Source of the DNA: Bacillus proteolyticus
GTDB lineage: Bacteria; Bacillota; Bacilli; Bacillales; Bacillaceae_G
Length of the DNA stretch: 64,000 nt
NCBI RefSeq assembly: GCF_001884065.1
Contig: NZ_MACH01000153.1
Span: forward strand, 62,001-126,000
Reading direction: 5' to 3'
The position numbers and the translations under genes are program-made. A model generated the notes under the pieces. That model was not told the origin of the DNA. It searched no databases and saw nothing but the letters and a program-made list of their open reading frames with translations. Position 1 is the stretch's first letter. Every line of letters starts with the position of its first letter. Below, piece by piece: positions 32,794-41,085 of the stretch.

Positions 32794-33150
32794 ATGAAAA
32801 ATAAAGCTTGGTTATATGTCATATTAACATGTATCTTTGAAATATTTTGGGTGTTCGGTTTTAATACAGCTCATACTTGGTGGCATTGGGTCATTATTGT
32901 AGGAGTTATCGCTGTTGATTTTCACTTCCTTTCTAAAGCGTGTGAACATCTTGCGACAGGGACAGTATATGCGGTGTTTGCTGGGGCTGGTACTGTAGGT
33001 ACTTTCCTAATGGATGTATTCCTTTTCGGCGGCAGTTTCAGTGTAGGAAAACTATTCTTTATCGTGATGGTCGTAGCGGGCGTTATCGGTTTAAAGTTAG
33101 CTGATAATAAAGAAGAAACTGTGGAAGAAACTATGGAGGGAGCTGCTTAA
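32794..33150 (+). CDS. Small multidrug resistance (SMR) protein, YkkC-like subunit
   Basis: 118 residues from the ATG at 32794 (AGAAGG 8 bp upstream; the GTG at 32785 is too close). Four membrane segments; ILTCIFEIFWVFGF with the essential helix-1 Glu (~residue 14), GTVYAVFAGAGTVGTF, and a longer acidic tail (NKEETVEETMEG) like YkkC. With the next gene it should form an asymmetric efflux pair. In B. subtilis ykkCD is controlled by a guanidine riboswitch; here TetR-type operators replace it. Confidence 0.85.
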   Translation: MKNKAWLYVILTCIFEIFWVFGFNTAHTWWHWVIIVGVIAVDFHFLSKACEHLATGTVYAVFAGAGTVGTFLMDVFLFGGSFSVGKLFFIVMVVAGVIGLKLADNKEETVEETMEGAA

Positions 33151-33152
33151 AA

Positions 33153-33467
33153 ATGGGTTGGTTTTTCGTATTTTGCGCTGCAATTAGTGAAATGGTCGGT
33201 GTGATAGGCCTTAAAATGTATAGTAAAGATAAGACGTTGACAAATGGAGCGATTTATATAGGTGGATTTGCAACTTCCTTCGCATTCTTATATACGTCTT
33301 TCTTATTTTTACAAGTAAGTGTGGCTTATGCGGTTTGGATTGGTATTGGAACAGCAGGCGCAGTTTTATTAAATATGTTTCTGTTTGGTGAATCGAAAAG
33401 TAAGGCACGTTTGATTAGTGTAGCTCTTATTGTATGTGGAGTTACGGGATTAAAGGCTCTTTCATAA
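33153..33467 (+). CDS. Small multidrug resistance (SMR) protein, YkkD-like subunit
   Basis: 104 residues, standard SMR length, four membrane segments. WFFVFCAAISEMVGVIGL holds the proton/substrate-binding Glu (~13), and AYAVWIGIGTAGAVLLNMFLFGE is the SMR signature (~58-80). It starts 2 bp after the YkkC-like stop codon, typical of paired SMR subunits with opposite topology. A terminator follows. Confidence 0.87.
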   Translation: MGWFFVFCAAISEMVGVIGLKMYSKDKTLTNGAIYIGGFATSFAFLYTSFLFLQVSVAYAVWIGIGTAGAVLLNMFLFGESKSKARLISVALIVCGVTGLKALS

Positions 33468-33485
33468 GAAATTGATATTAAAGTT

Positions 33486-33518
33486 GAATCTCCTAACGAT
33501 TTGTTGGGAGATTTTTAT
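33486..33518 (+). terminator. Terminator of the SMR pair
   Basis: AATCTCC/GGAGATT arms extended by imperfect pairing, then TTTTTATT. Confidence 0.75.
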
Positions 33519-33566
33519 TATGAAAAGTGCACTATGATTGACAGTACAGCTAGTTATTTTATAAAA

Positions 33567-33583
33567 TGAGTGACAGTCATTCA
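33567..33583. promoter_or_regulatory. TetR-type operator O3 (autoregulation)
   Basis: TGAGTGAC-A-GTCATTCA, one mismatch from a perfect palindrome, 22 bp before the tetR start. Confidence 0.65.
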
Positions 33584-33605
33584 ATACGCGTGTGAAAGGG
33601 TTTAG

Positions 33606-34184
33606 ATGATGAATAAAAAAGAAAAAATTGTCTATGCAGCTATTGAAGTGTTTCAGGAAAAGGGCGTTGAAAAAACGAAGATTTCTGATATCGTGAAATT
33701 GGCTGGCATTGCACAAGGAACTTTCTATTTATATTTTCCTTCTAAGCTATCTGTTATGCCTGCAATAGCAGAAGTGATGGTTGAGAAGATGATACTTGCA
33801 GTGAAAGAAAAAGTACAGAATGATGCACCTTTTTCAAGTAAAGTTGAGCAAGTGATAGATGCGGTATTTAACTTTATAGCTGAATATCGTGAAATACAAG
33901 CATTAATGTATGCGGGTCTTGCATCTACTGAACATATAAAAGAATGGGAAGCTGTATATGAGCCTCTTTATATATGGCTAAGCGAATTTTTAAGCGAGGC
34001 AAAAGAAGCTGGTGAAATTCGTGATTCGGTTCACGCAGAGCGAACAGCGAAGTTATTTATCGCTCTTGTTGAATCAGCAGCGGAACAAGTGTATTTATAT
34101 GATCACAAAGATGATGAGCAAGTCGAGTTACAAAAGGCAGAAGTACTAGATTTTTTAACACATGCACTACATATAAAGAAATAG
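33606..34184 (+). CDS. TetR/AcrR-family transcriptional repressor
   Basis: 192 residues; the ATG at 33606 or the adjacent one at 33609. N-terminal HTH (~3-50; KEKIVYAAIEVFQEKGVEKTKISDIVKLAGIAQGTFYLYFPSK) and a helical ligand domain. Operators of the form TGANTGACNGTCANTCA lie before the SMR pair, before itself and before the MFS gene, so it probably represses all three until a drug binds. Confidence 0.9.
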   Translation: MMNKKEKIVYAAIEVFQEKGVEKTKISDIVKLAGIAQGTFYLYFPSKLSVMPAIAEVMVEKMILAVKEKVQNDAPFSSKVEQVIDAVFNFIAEYREIQALMYAGLASTEHIKEWEAVYEPLYIWLSEFLSEAKEAGEIRDSVHAERTAKLFIALVESAAEQVYLYDHKDDEQVELQKAEVLDFLTHALHIKK

Positions 34185-34186
34185 TG

Positions 34187-34221
34187 AGATGAACCTGTCT
34201 GAAAAGGTAGGTTCATTTTTG
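34187..34221 (+). terminator. Terminator of tetR
   Basis: ATGAACCT/AGGTTCAT arms followed by TTTTTG. Confidence 0.75.
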
Positions 34222-34229
34222 AGGAAAAC

Positions 34230-34246
34230 TGAATGATAGTCATTCA
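34230..34246. promoter_or_regulatory. TetR-type operator O4, upstream of the MFS gene
   Basis: TGAATGAT-A-GTCATTCA, one mismatch from perfect, ~150 bp before the MFS start codon. Confidence 0.6.
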
Positions 34247-34268
34247 CCTAATGCGTATGTATGGAAGG

Positions 34269-34335
34269 ATACAGTGAAATTCTAACGAGTAGGCGGCATC
34301 TCTACTCATGATTAGCCCACAAATAGAAGGATAAA
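34269..34335 (+). repeat. Degenerate bcr1-like repeat
   Basis: Begins ATACAGTGAAATTCTAACGA and ends CCCACAAATAGAAGGATAAA, recognisably the ends of the other copies but with several substitutions. It lies between the O4 operator and the MFS gene. Confidence 0.5.
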
Positions 34336-34393
34336 GAAAAAGCTTTTTGGGTATTATTTTTTGATAGGAATTTACGGGAAGAGGTGTTAAAAA

Positions 34394-35596
34394 GTGAAGA
34401 AACCGATAAAAGAACAAAAGATGGTATTGGTCATTCTTTTGAGTAATATATTTATCGCTTTTTTAGGGATTGGATTAATCATTCCGGTTATGCCGTCCTT
34501 TATGAATGATATGGGTTTAACAGGGAAGACAATGGGATATCTCGTTGCAGTGTTTGCAATGGCTCAGCTTATTACTTCACCTATTACAGGCCGGTGGGTC
34601 GATCTTTACGGTAGGAAGAAAATGATAATCATTGGATTATTTATTTTTGGTGTTTCCGAGCTTCTTTTTGGATTAGGAAAAGATGTGTGGATGCTTTATG
34701 TAGCAAGGGTGCTAGGCGGAATTAGTGCTGCGTTTATTATGCCTGGTGTTACGGCATATGTTGCTGATATTACATCTATTAAGGAACGTCCAAAGGCGAT
34801 GGGATATTTATCTGCGGCTATTAGTACTGGATTTATTATTGGACCTGGGATCGGTGGGTTTATTGCAGAATACGGTATACGTGTGCCGTTCTTTGTGGCA
34901 GCAGTGATTGCTTTTGTCGCATGCGTGATTTCTATATTTATTTTGAAAGAGCCGTTAACGAAAGAAGAACTTGCAGAGATTTCCGCTAATACGAAAGAAT
35001 CAAGTTTTATCGGGGATTTAAAGAAATCATTAAATCCAATGTATGCAATCGCATTTATTATTGTATTTGTACTCGCATTTGGATTATCAGCATATGAAAC
35101 TGTGTTTAGCCTGTTCTCTGATCATAAATTTGGTTTCACGCCGAAAGATATTGCGGCAATTATTACGATTAGCTCCATCTTTGGGGTAGTTGTGCAAGTA
35201 TTTATGTTTGGCAAATTGGTCGATATGTTCGGTGAAAAAGTATTAATTCAAATATGTTTAATTGTAGGTGCAGTATTAGCATTCGTCTCAACTGTAGTTT
35301 TTAATTATTGGATTGTACTTCTCGTTACTTGCTTTATTTTCCTAGCATTTGATTTACTTCGTCCAGCTTTAACGACGTTTTTATCAAAAGCAGCTGGAAA
35401 AGAGCAAGGATTCGTTGCTGGTATGAACTCGACTTATACGAGTTTAGGAAATATCGCAGGACCAGCGATGGGCGGAATATTATTTGATATGAATATTCAT
35501 TATCCATATGCATTTTCAGGAGTTGTTTTAATAGTTGGTCTCGGCATTACATTTATGTGGAGAGAGAAACAGCTAGCTGAAAGTTTTGCGAAGTAA
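34394..35596 (+). CDS. MFS multidrug efflux transporter (Bmr/NorA/TetA type)
   Basis: 400 residues from a GTG at 34394 (GAAGAGG upstream). Twelve membrane segments; GRWVDLYGRKKMIIIG (motif A, ~62-77) and the antiporter motif C region GFIIGPGIGGFIAEYG (~140-156). Exports drugs by proton exchange. Together with the SMR pair and TetR it forms a compact drug-response locus. Confidence 0.9.
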   Translation: MKKPIKEQKMVLVILLSNIFIAFLGIGLIIPVMPSFMNDMGLTGKTMGYLVAVFAMAQLITSPITGRWVDLYGRKKMIIIGLFIFGVSELLFGLGKDVWMLYVARVLGGISAAFIMPGVTAYVADITSIKERPKAMGYLSAAISTGFIIGPGIGGFIAEYGIRVPFFVAAVIAFVACVISIFILKEPLTKEELAEISANTKESSFIGDLKKSLNPMYAIAFIIVFVLAFGLSAYETVFSLFSDHKFGFTPKDIAAIITISSIFGVVVQVFMFGKLVDMFGEKVLIQICLIVGAVLAFVSTVVFNYWIVLLVTCFIFLAFDLLRPALTTFLSKAAGKEQGFVAGMNSTYTSLGNIAGPAMGGILFDMNIHYPYAFSGVVLIVGLGITFMWREKQLAESFAK

Positions 35597-35598
35597 TA

Positions 35599-35627
35599 AA
35601 ACCCCTTACGACGGTAAGGGGTTTTTG
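35599..35627 (+). terminator. Terminator of the MFS gene
   Basis: ACCCCTTAC/GTAAGGGGT arms around GACG, then TTTTGTTTT. Confidence 0.85.
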
Positions 35628-35628
35628 T

Positions 35629-35665
35629 TTTATCCTGTAAAAGCCTGATTAAAGTTTCATTTTAT
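35629..35665 (-). repeat. Minimal bcr1-like repeat
   Basis: Minus strand: ATAAAATGAAACTTTAATCA, then ~10 bp, then CAGGATAAA. Its first ATAAA contains the stop codon of the HxlR gene. The shortest two-ended copy in the window. Confidence 0.65.
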
Positions 35666-36000
35666 AAATTTAATCCAAACCGTTTTAATTCAATAAAAAT
35701 CCCCTCTAATTGCTTTCCTTTATCCGTTAAAGTGTACTCTACACGAGGCGGAACTTCTGGATATACTTTTCTCGTTATAATCCCTTGTGCTTCCAATTCT
35801 TTTAGGCGAAGAGATAATGTTTTCGGACTAATCCCGTCCATTGATTTTTGTAAATCACTAAAGCGTAATGTTCCTTCGATAAGAAGGTCGCGAATAATTA
35901 AAAACGTCCATTTTGTACTAATTACGTCAAGTGTTTTAGCGATAGGACAAGGTATGCCTGGTAAACCTTTCGTTAATACAACTGGATCTATATTGGTCAT
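35662..36000 (-). CDS. HxlR-family transcriptional regulator
   Basis: 112 residues from the ATG at 36000 (GGAGG 8 bp upstream). Winged-helix HxlR domain: CPIAKTLDVISTKWTFLIIRDLL, RFSDLQKSMDGISPKTLSLRLKELE and VPPRVEYTLTDKGK. A single N-terminal cysteine (~18) sits where YodB, HypR and CatR carry their redox sensor. It is divergent from a lipoprotein and a quinone-reductase-like gene, matching the YodB pattern of electrophile-induced reductases. Stop codon lies within a dispersed repeat. Confidence 0.9.
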   Translation of the reverse strand: MTNIDPVVLTKGLPGIPCPIAKTLDVISTKWTFLIIRDLLIEGTLRFSDLQKSMDGISPKTLSLRLKELEAQGIITRKVYPEVPPRVEYTLTDKGKQLEGIFIELKRFGLNL

Positions 36001-36038
36001 GAAAATAGCCTCCATAAAAAAATCGAATGAATTTGCTT

Positions 36039-36058
36039 TATAGTATCACAAAACTATA
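36039..36058. promoter_or_regulatory. Probable HxlR operator in the divergent promoter region
   Basis: TATAGT-N8-ACTATA inverted repeat, with a further GTAACTATAT half-site at 36065-36074. Its form recalls YodB-type operators. Confidence 0.5.
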
Positions 36059-36164
36059 CTTTTGGTAACTATATGAAAAAAATATCACTACTTCCATAAA
36101 GGAAGTTAGTGCATATACAATAGCAATACGAAACACAAAGGGTTTGTATGAGGAGGTGATTTTC

Positions 36165-36704
36165 ATGGAGATAAAAAAGTTGTTTGGGTTCCTTAGTTTG
36201 TTTGTTATTTGTATTGTGCTTGTAGCATGTAGCGTGGAACAAAAAACGGAAATCCAGTTATTAAAAGAAATGCCACAGCCAAAAGCAATGACAATTGATC
36301 CTTCACTCAGTAAAAAGGAAGCGACAGAAAGAGTTCATGCAGCACAGCGTTTTTATGCATTTTGGGATACAGGTAAAGAGGAACTTATTCCGCAGACTGT
36401 TACTGAAAATTTTTTCGATAATACATTGCCGAAAGGGCGACCACAAGGCACGGAAGGATTAAAGTTTGCGGCGCAAAACTTTCATAAAGTTGTTCCTAAC
36501 ATACATTGCGAGATTGAAGATTTATTAGTCGTCGGTGATAAAGTAACAGCTCGTCTTTCTTTTACAGGCACTCATAAGGATAAGAAAATCAGTTTTTTTG
36601 CAATTGATATTTTACATGTGAAAGACGGAAAGATAACGGAGGATTGGCATTTAGAAGATAATCTTACGCTGAAACAGCAACTTGGGTTAATAGCCGAGGA
36701 ATAA
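36165..36704 (+). CDS. SnoaL-like (ester cyclase family) lipoprotein
   Basis: 179 residues from the ATG at 36165 (AGGAGG 7-8 bp upstream). Lipoprotein signal: LFVICIVLVAC with the lipid-bearing Cys near residue 23. The mature part is a SnoaL/ester-cyclase fold (RFYAFWDTGKEELIPQTVTENFFDN, ending ITEDWHLEDNLTLKQQLG). Outer face of the membrane. Co-transcribed with the reductase 19 bp downstream and divergent from HxlR. Confidence 0.82.
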   Translation: MEIKKLFGFLSLFVICIVLVACSVEQKTEIQLLKEMPQPKAMTIDPSLSKKEATERVHAAQRFYAFWDTGKEELIPQTVTENFFDNTLPKGRPQGTEGLKFAAQNFHKVVPNIHCEIEDLLVVGDKVTARLSFTGTHKDKKISFFAIDILHVKDGKITEDWHLEDNLTLKQQLGLIAEE

Positions 36705-36723
36705 AATAAGGGAGAGAAAAGCG

Positions 36724-37272
36724 ATGAAAAATATATTCATTATAAATGGACATGAAAAATATGGTACGAAAGAAGGACGATTAAATAGAACGCTAGTTGA
36801 TTATATGGTAACGGTATTAAACGAGAATCATCATGTGAAAACGACAACGATTCAAGATGGCTACAATATTAAAGAAGAACAAGAGAAGTTTTTATGGGCT
36901 GATGTTGTAATTTATCAAACACCAATTTATTGGTTTAGTGTACCGGGATTATTTAAAACGTATATGGATGAAGTATATGAATACGGTTTGTTCTTTAAAG
37001 GTGCAGATGAATATGGAACTGGTGGTTTATTAAAAGAGAAAGAGTATATGTTTTCTGCAACTTGGAATGCACCTGAAAAGGCATTTGGAGATAAGACGAA
37101 GTTCTTTGAAGGAGAAAGTTTAGAATCAGCACTTAGTCATTTACATCGTGTGCAGAAGTTTCTTGGTATGAGTCCGTTAAAGAGTTTTGCTTGTTATGAT
37201 GTGGTGAAGAATCCGAATATTGAGCAATATTTATTGAACTTGAAAGATCACTTAGATGGAGTAATTAAATAA
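36724..37272 (+). CDS. NAD(P)H-dependent quinone reductase, MdaB/flavodoxin-like
   Basis: 182 residues, flavodoxin-like fold. IFIINGHEKYG at the start binds FMN/FAD phosphate, VVIYQTPIYWFSVPGLFKTYMDEV (~59-82) is the family signature, and SATWNAPEKAFG follows. Reduces quinones or azo compounds by two electrons, avoiding radicals. The HxlR neighbour suggests induction by electrophiles. ATG follows AGGGAGAG. Confidence 0.88.
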   Translation: MKNIFIINGHEKYGTKEGRLNRTLVDYMVTVLNENHHVKTTTIQDGYNIKEEQEKFLWADVVIYQTPIYWFSVPGLFKTYMDEVYEYGLFFKGADEYGTGGLLKEKEYMFSATWNAPEKAFGDKTKFFEGESLESALSHLHRVQKFLGMSPLKSFACYDVVKNPNIEQYLLNLKDHLDGVIK

Positions 37273-37291
37273 TAGTTTGTATCTTTGTGCG

Positions 37292-37328
37292 CAAGAAGGT
37301 ACTACTAAGGATGTAGTACCTTCTCTTT
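37292..37328. terminator. Bidirectional terminator
   Basis: Perfect 12-bp arms AGAAGGTACTAC/GTAGTACCTTCT, 7-nt loop, between convergent genes. Confidence 0.85.
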
Positions 37329-37846
37329 CATGAAATACGTTGAAAATCTTTACTCATACAGGATTGTTTTAGCTTTTTTGATTTTATCAAATATTTAATA
37401 TCAGAGATGTTATCATATGAAAGTTGAATATGATAATAGTTAATATACTCAAATAATGCAAAAACATAAACAAATAGTGCGAATGATAGCCCGGCTAAAG
37501 GTAATTGCGGATACCAAATTACAAAATCAATAGTAAACATAATAAGTCCTGTGATAATCAATCCGATATTTATCTTTTTTAGCATTTTTAAATATTGAAT
37601 AATCCAAATAGGTGTAACAGATGTTTTTTCTTTTTTTAATCTTTTCCACTTTACGTACCAGTAAGCAGTTCCTTGTAATAAGATAAACTCTAAAAGAAGA
37701 AATGAGACCCAAAAAGAATATAGGGAATATAAATGTAACGTAGGATAAGCATAATTAAGTAAGTAACTTGTGAAAATAAAAGTAATGACTGAAAATAACT
37801 CACCTGTGTATAGATAGGAAAGTCTTTTTTCTAGGATGCGTTTCAT
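37328..37846 (-). CDS. Integral membrane protein, function unknown
   Basis: 172 residues from the ATG at 37846 (AGGAGGAG upstream). Four hydrophobic segments (LFSVITFIFTSYLLNYAY; FWVSFLLLEFILLQGTAYWY; NIGLIITGLIMFTIDFVIWY; LAGLSFALFVYVFALFEYI) and a basic C-terminus. Starts 30 bp after the SgrR-like gene on the same strand, so the two form an operon. No family recognised. Confidence 0.7.
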   Translation of the reverse strand: MKRILEKRLSYLYTGELFSVITFIFTSYLLNYAYPTLHLYSLYSFWVSFLLLEFILLQGTAYWYVKWKRLKKEKTSVTPIWIIQYLKMLKKINIGLIITGLIMFTIDFVIWYPQLPLAGLSFALFVYVFALFEYINYYHIQLSYDNISDIKYLIKSKKLKQSCMSKDFQRIS

Positions 37847-37876
37847 GGTTCTCCTCCTTTTATAAAAACTCACATT

Positions 37877-39616
37877 TTAATACGTGGATGGCTGTATCCA
37901 TAACTTCGCAAAATTTGCCCAACCGAATGAATCAATTGTTACGTTTTTTAAAGAAGAAGGGTATGTTTTTCTTTTTAAAACGTGATAGTTAAATAAAATG
38001 ATGTGTTCTGCTTGTAAAAACTCTTCGATCTCATACATAAGTTTATACCGTTTTTCTTTATTGTCTTCTAATAAAAAGGTATCAAGTAAACAATTAATTT
38101 GTTTTGCATAGTGCGGGTCCATAAACCGATTTACGAAGCAACTTTTATTTTTAAATACATTTAAAAATGCAATTTCATGATCGGCAGCAAATACTTCTCC
38201 CATTAAAATAATATCGGCATGTTTATCGATAGAACGATCCGTATAATCTGAAACGAGAAATGGATGAAGTTCTACTTGTATACCTAAATTTTCACAACGT
38301 TCTTTTAGGAAGTCTGCGTCATTTGCACTATCTTTAAATGCGAAGAAGTATATATGGATTGTTTCTCCATTATATGTGCTCTTTTTTAAATGCTCTTTCG
38401 CTTTTTCAAGAGAGTAGGACCTTTTAGGAATTTGGCGACTTCTTTCAGGGAAAAAGCTCGATGCAGCAATTGTTCGTCTGCCTTCTATGTTACGAAGGAT
38501 CGTTTCAACGTCATATATTTCTCTCCAAGCTTTACGAAAGTAAATGTCGTGATGGGGACCAGGTTTTGTAAAGTTGAAGCTAGCATAAATACAACCTATT
38601 TCTTCTATTTGTATATCATGCCTTTCATTTTCCTTTTCATTAGGTAGTTCATAATCAGCATCGATTTGTACATGATCTGGAATACGCCAAAACTCAATGC
38701 GGTCTAGTAAAGCTCGCTCTTTAAAATAATGGGTGAAAGCTTCAAGTATGATATTGTCTTCAGAGTAATGAGCAAGTTTAAAAGGTCCAGTACCTATATA
38801 ATGATGATCTTGAATACTAGCATCACACGGCAAAATTGCTAGTTGCATGGAACTTACATAGTGTAAGAAAAATAAATTTGGTTTTGCTAAATGAAATCGA
38901 ATTTGCAGTGGTGATGGTGTTTCAATTTGGACAATTTCTTCTGTTAACCATTCGAAAGGAGAATGCACTTGCTTTAATCGTTCAAATGAAAATTGTACAT
39001 CTTTAGAAGTTAAAACTGTTTCGTTATGAAAATGTATATCCTTTCGTAAGTAAAAGGTCCACGTAAGCCCGTCTTCACTTAATTCCCACGTATGTGCAAT
39101 GTGAGGCTCCATCTTTTCAGTAACATCGTTATAAACGACTAACGTGTCAAAAATTTGACTAGTAAGATGGCTCTCTGTTGTGACAGCCGCAAAAGCCGGA
39201 TCTAGCGGCATTACTTTTCGTGATATGGGGATTTTTAATATATCATACATATCATTTGAAGGTTCATAGCCAAAATGATGATGGAGTTTACCTTCAATGT
39301 TTTTATGAAGTGCGGGAGGCAGTGGCTCTTTTAAAAGAAGAAAGATATCCTTTAATTTTTCTTGCGCTAACAGTTCATCTGTATAGAATTCAATCGCTTC
39401 TACGAAACTATGTATAAATAGAATTTCTGTTTTATTCCCGCGACCTTTCCCTGGTGTCCACTTAATTAATTGCTCCTCATTCATTTTCTTTAATAAAATC
39501 TTCACGTTTTTCGTACTGCAATATAAAACATCCGCTAATTCTTGTAAGCTATTTCGCATATGTTGTTGGTCTTGTGCATGTAATCTTAAACGAATGTAAT
39601 AGTCCATAACTTTCAT
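37877..39616 (-). CDS. SgrR-family regulator: HTH fused to ABC solute-binding domain
   Basis: 579 residues. N-terminal SgrR_N helix-turn-helix (~1-115; LQELADVLYCSTKNVKILLKKMNEEQLIKWTPG) joined to an SBP_bac_5 oligopeptide-binding fold (~155-480; TSQIFDTLVVYNDVTEKMEPHIAHTWELSEDGLTWTFYLRK), without signal peptide, so a cytoplasmic ligand-sensing activator. In E. coli SgrR senses sugar-phosphate stress and controls sgrS-setA; here a divergent MFS transporter lies 155 bp away, a comparable layout. Ligand unknown. Confidence 0.88.
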   Translation of the reverse strand: MKVMDYYIRLRLHAQDQQHMRNSLQELADVLYCSTKNVKILLKKMNEEQLIKWTPGKGRGNKTEILFIHSFVEAIEFYTDELLAQEKLKDIFLLLKEPLPPALHKNIEGKLHHHFGYEPSNDMYDILKIPISRKVMPLDPAFAAVTTESHLTSQIFDTLVVYNDVTEKMEPHIAHTWELSEDGLTWTFYLRKDIHFHNETVLTSKDVQFSFERLKQVHSPFEWLTEEIVQIETPSPLQIRFHLAKPNLFFLHYVSSMQLAILPCDASIQDHHYIGTGPFKLAHYSEDNIILEAFTHYFKERALLDRIEFWRIPDHVQIDADYELPNEKENERHDIQIEEIGCIYASFNFTKPGPHHDIYFRKAWREIYDVETILRNIEGRRTIAASSFFPERSRQIPKRSYSLEKAKEHLKKSTYNGETIHIYFFAFKDSANDADFLKERCENLGIQVELHPFLVSDYTDRSIDKHADIILMGEVFAADHEIAFLNVFKNKSCFVNRFMDPHYAKQINCLLDTFLLEDNKEKRYKLMYEIEEFLQAEHIILFNYHVLKRKTYPSSLKNVTIDSFGWANFAKLWIQPSTY

Positions 39617-39635
39617 ATATACACTTCCTTCTATA

Positions 39636-39689
39636 ATAAAGTGAAACTTTAATCAGTGGGGGTCTTAATGCCCGTTAATGCGGGATAAA
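39636..39689 (+). repeat. bcr1-like short repeat in the sgrR-MFS promoter region
   Basis: Begins ATAAAGTGAAACTTTAATCA and ends GTTAATGCGGGATAAA. It occupies the middle of the 155-bp divergent region, so it must lie within or between the two promoters. Confidence 0.75.
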
Positions 39690-39770
39690 AGGGGAAACAC
39701 TTTAGAATATTCTAACCTTTTTCTTCCTCTTTTTCAAAGTAAAATAAGTAAGCATAAGGAGGGGGAAACA

Positions 39771-41033
39771 ATGGGATTTTGGAGTATGCATCGAAATATA
39801 AAAATTAGAATTATAACTTCGTTTTTAACACGTACTGTTTCCACAATGATTTTTCCATTTATGGCGATTTATTTTTCAATCAAGTTAGGTAGTGCACTTG
39901 CGGGGGCATTATTACTCATCAATGTGTTAGCTTCTTTAATTATTGGTTTATACGGTGGGTATGTTGGTGATCGACTTGGTCGTAAAAAAGTAATGATTAT
40001 TGGTCAAAGTATACAAGTCATTTCCATTGCTTGTATGGGAATTGCAAACTCAGATTATGTAGATTCACCGTGGCTAACATTTGTGTTTATGTTAGTGAAT
40101 AGTTTAGGATCTGGACTTATGAATCCAGCGACGGAAGCGATGTTAATAGATGTGAGTACACCTGAAAATCGAAAAGGGATGTACAGCATTAACTACTGGG
40201 CTATTAACTTATCAATTGCGATTGGAGCAATATTTGGTGGATTGCTATTTGAGAATTATCGATTGCAACTGTTTATCGTATTAACGCTTGTTGCAGTTAT
40301 TACTTTATATGTGATGGCTGTATATATGGAAGAAGTGTATGTAGCGAGAAAAACGGTAGAGAAGAAACATGTATTAAAAGATATGGCAGATAGTTATAAA
40401 GTCGTGATGAAAGATAGAGCGTTTTTAATTTTTTGTGCAGCAAGTATATGTACGTTATCTTTAGAGTTTCAAATTAATAATTATTTAGGGGTACGTTTAC
40501 AGAAGGAATTTGAAACGATGCACTTTTTATTCGGGAATGGTTTTACATTTGATTTAACAGGTATTCGCATGCTGAGCTGGATTTCTGCAGAGAATACAAT
40601 TTTAGTTGTATTATGTTCAGCTCTTCTTATTAAAATGCTGAAAAGCTTCAATGATTTGAAAATCTTATATGTAGGTTTATTCATTTATACGATTGGCTTT
40701 ACAATACTCGGAACGAGCAATAGCTTATGGATTTTATTAATTGCAGGGCTTTTCCAAACGGTAGGTGAGATGATGTATGTGCCAGTACGGCAATCAATTA
40801 TGGCAGATATGGTGCCGAATGAGGCAAGAGGTTCATACATGGCGATTAATGGAATGGTCTTTCAGGTAGCAAAAATGAACGGGGCATTAGGTGTTATGCT
40901 AGGCTCATTTATTGCATCTTGGGGCATGAGTGCTCTGTACTTTATCGTTGGTATGAGCAGTATTTTATTATTTATGAAGGCGATAGGGAAAGAGAAGTAT
41001 GAGGATGAGAGAAATGTTTCTCAGATTGGATGA
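39771..41033 (+). CDS. MFS transporter
   Basis: 420 residues from the ATG at 39771 (AAGGAGGGGG upstream). Twelve membrane segments; motif A GGYVGDRLGRKKVMIIG (~63-79) and MNPATEAMLIDVSTPENRKGMYSINYW. DHA1-type exporter of a drug or sugar. Divergent from the SgrR-like regulator, its probable activator. Confidence 0.88.
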   Translation: MGFWSMHRNIKIRIITSFLTRTVSTMIFPFMAIYFSIKLGSALAGALLLINVLASLIIGLYGGYVGDRLGRKKVMIIGQSIQVISIACMGIANSDYVDSPWLTFVFMLVNSLGSGLMNPATEAMLIDVSTPENRKGMYSINYWAINLSIAIGAIFGGLLFENYRLQLFIVLTLVAVITLYVMAVYMEEVYVARKTVEKKHVLKDMADSYKVVMKDRAFLIFCAASICTLSLEFQINNYLGVRLQKEFETMHFLFGNGFTFDLTGIRMLSWISAENTILVVLCSALLIKMLKSFNDLKILYVGLFIYTIGFTILGTSNSLWILLIAGLFQTVGEMMYVPVRQSIMADMVPNEARGSYMAINGMVFQVAKMNGALGVMLGSFIASWGMSALYFIVGMSSILLFMKAIGKEKYEDERNVSQIG

Positions 41034-41085
41034 AACTATATGAAAAGCGAACCAGTTATACTGGGACTCACTTTTTATATAATTT

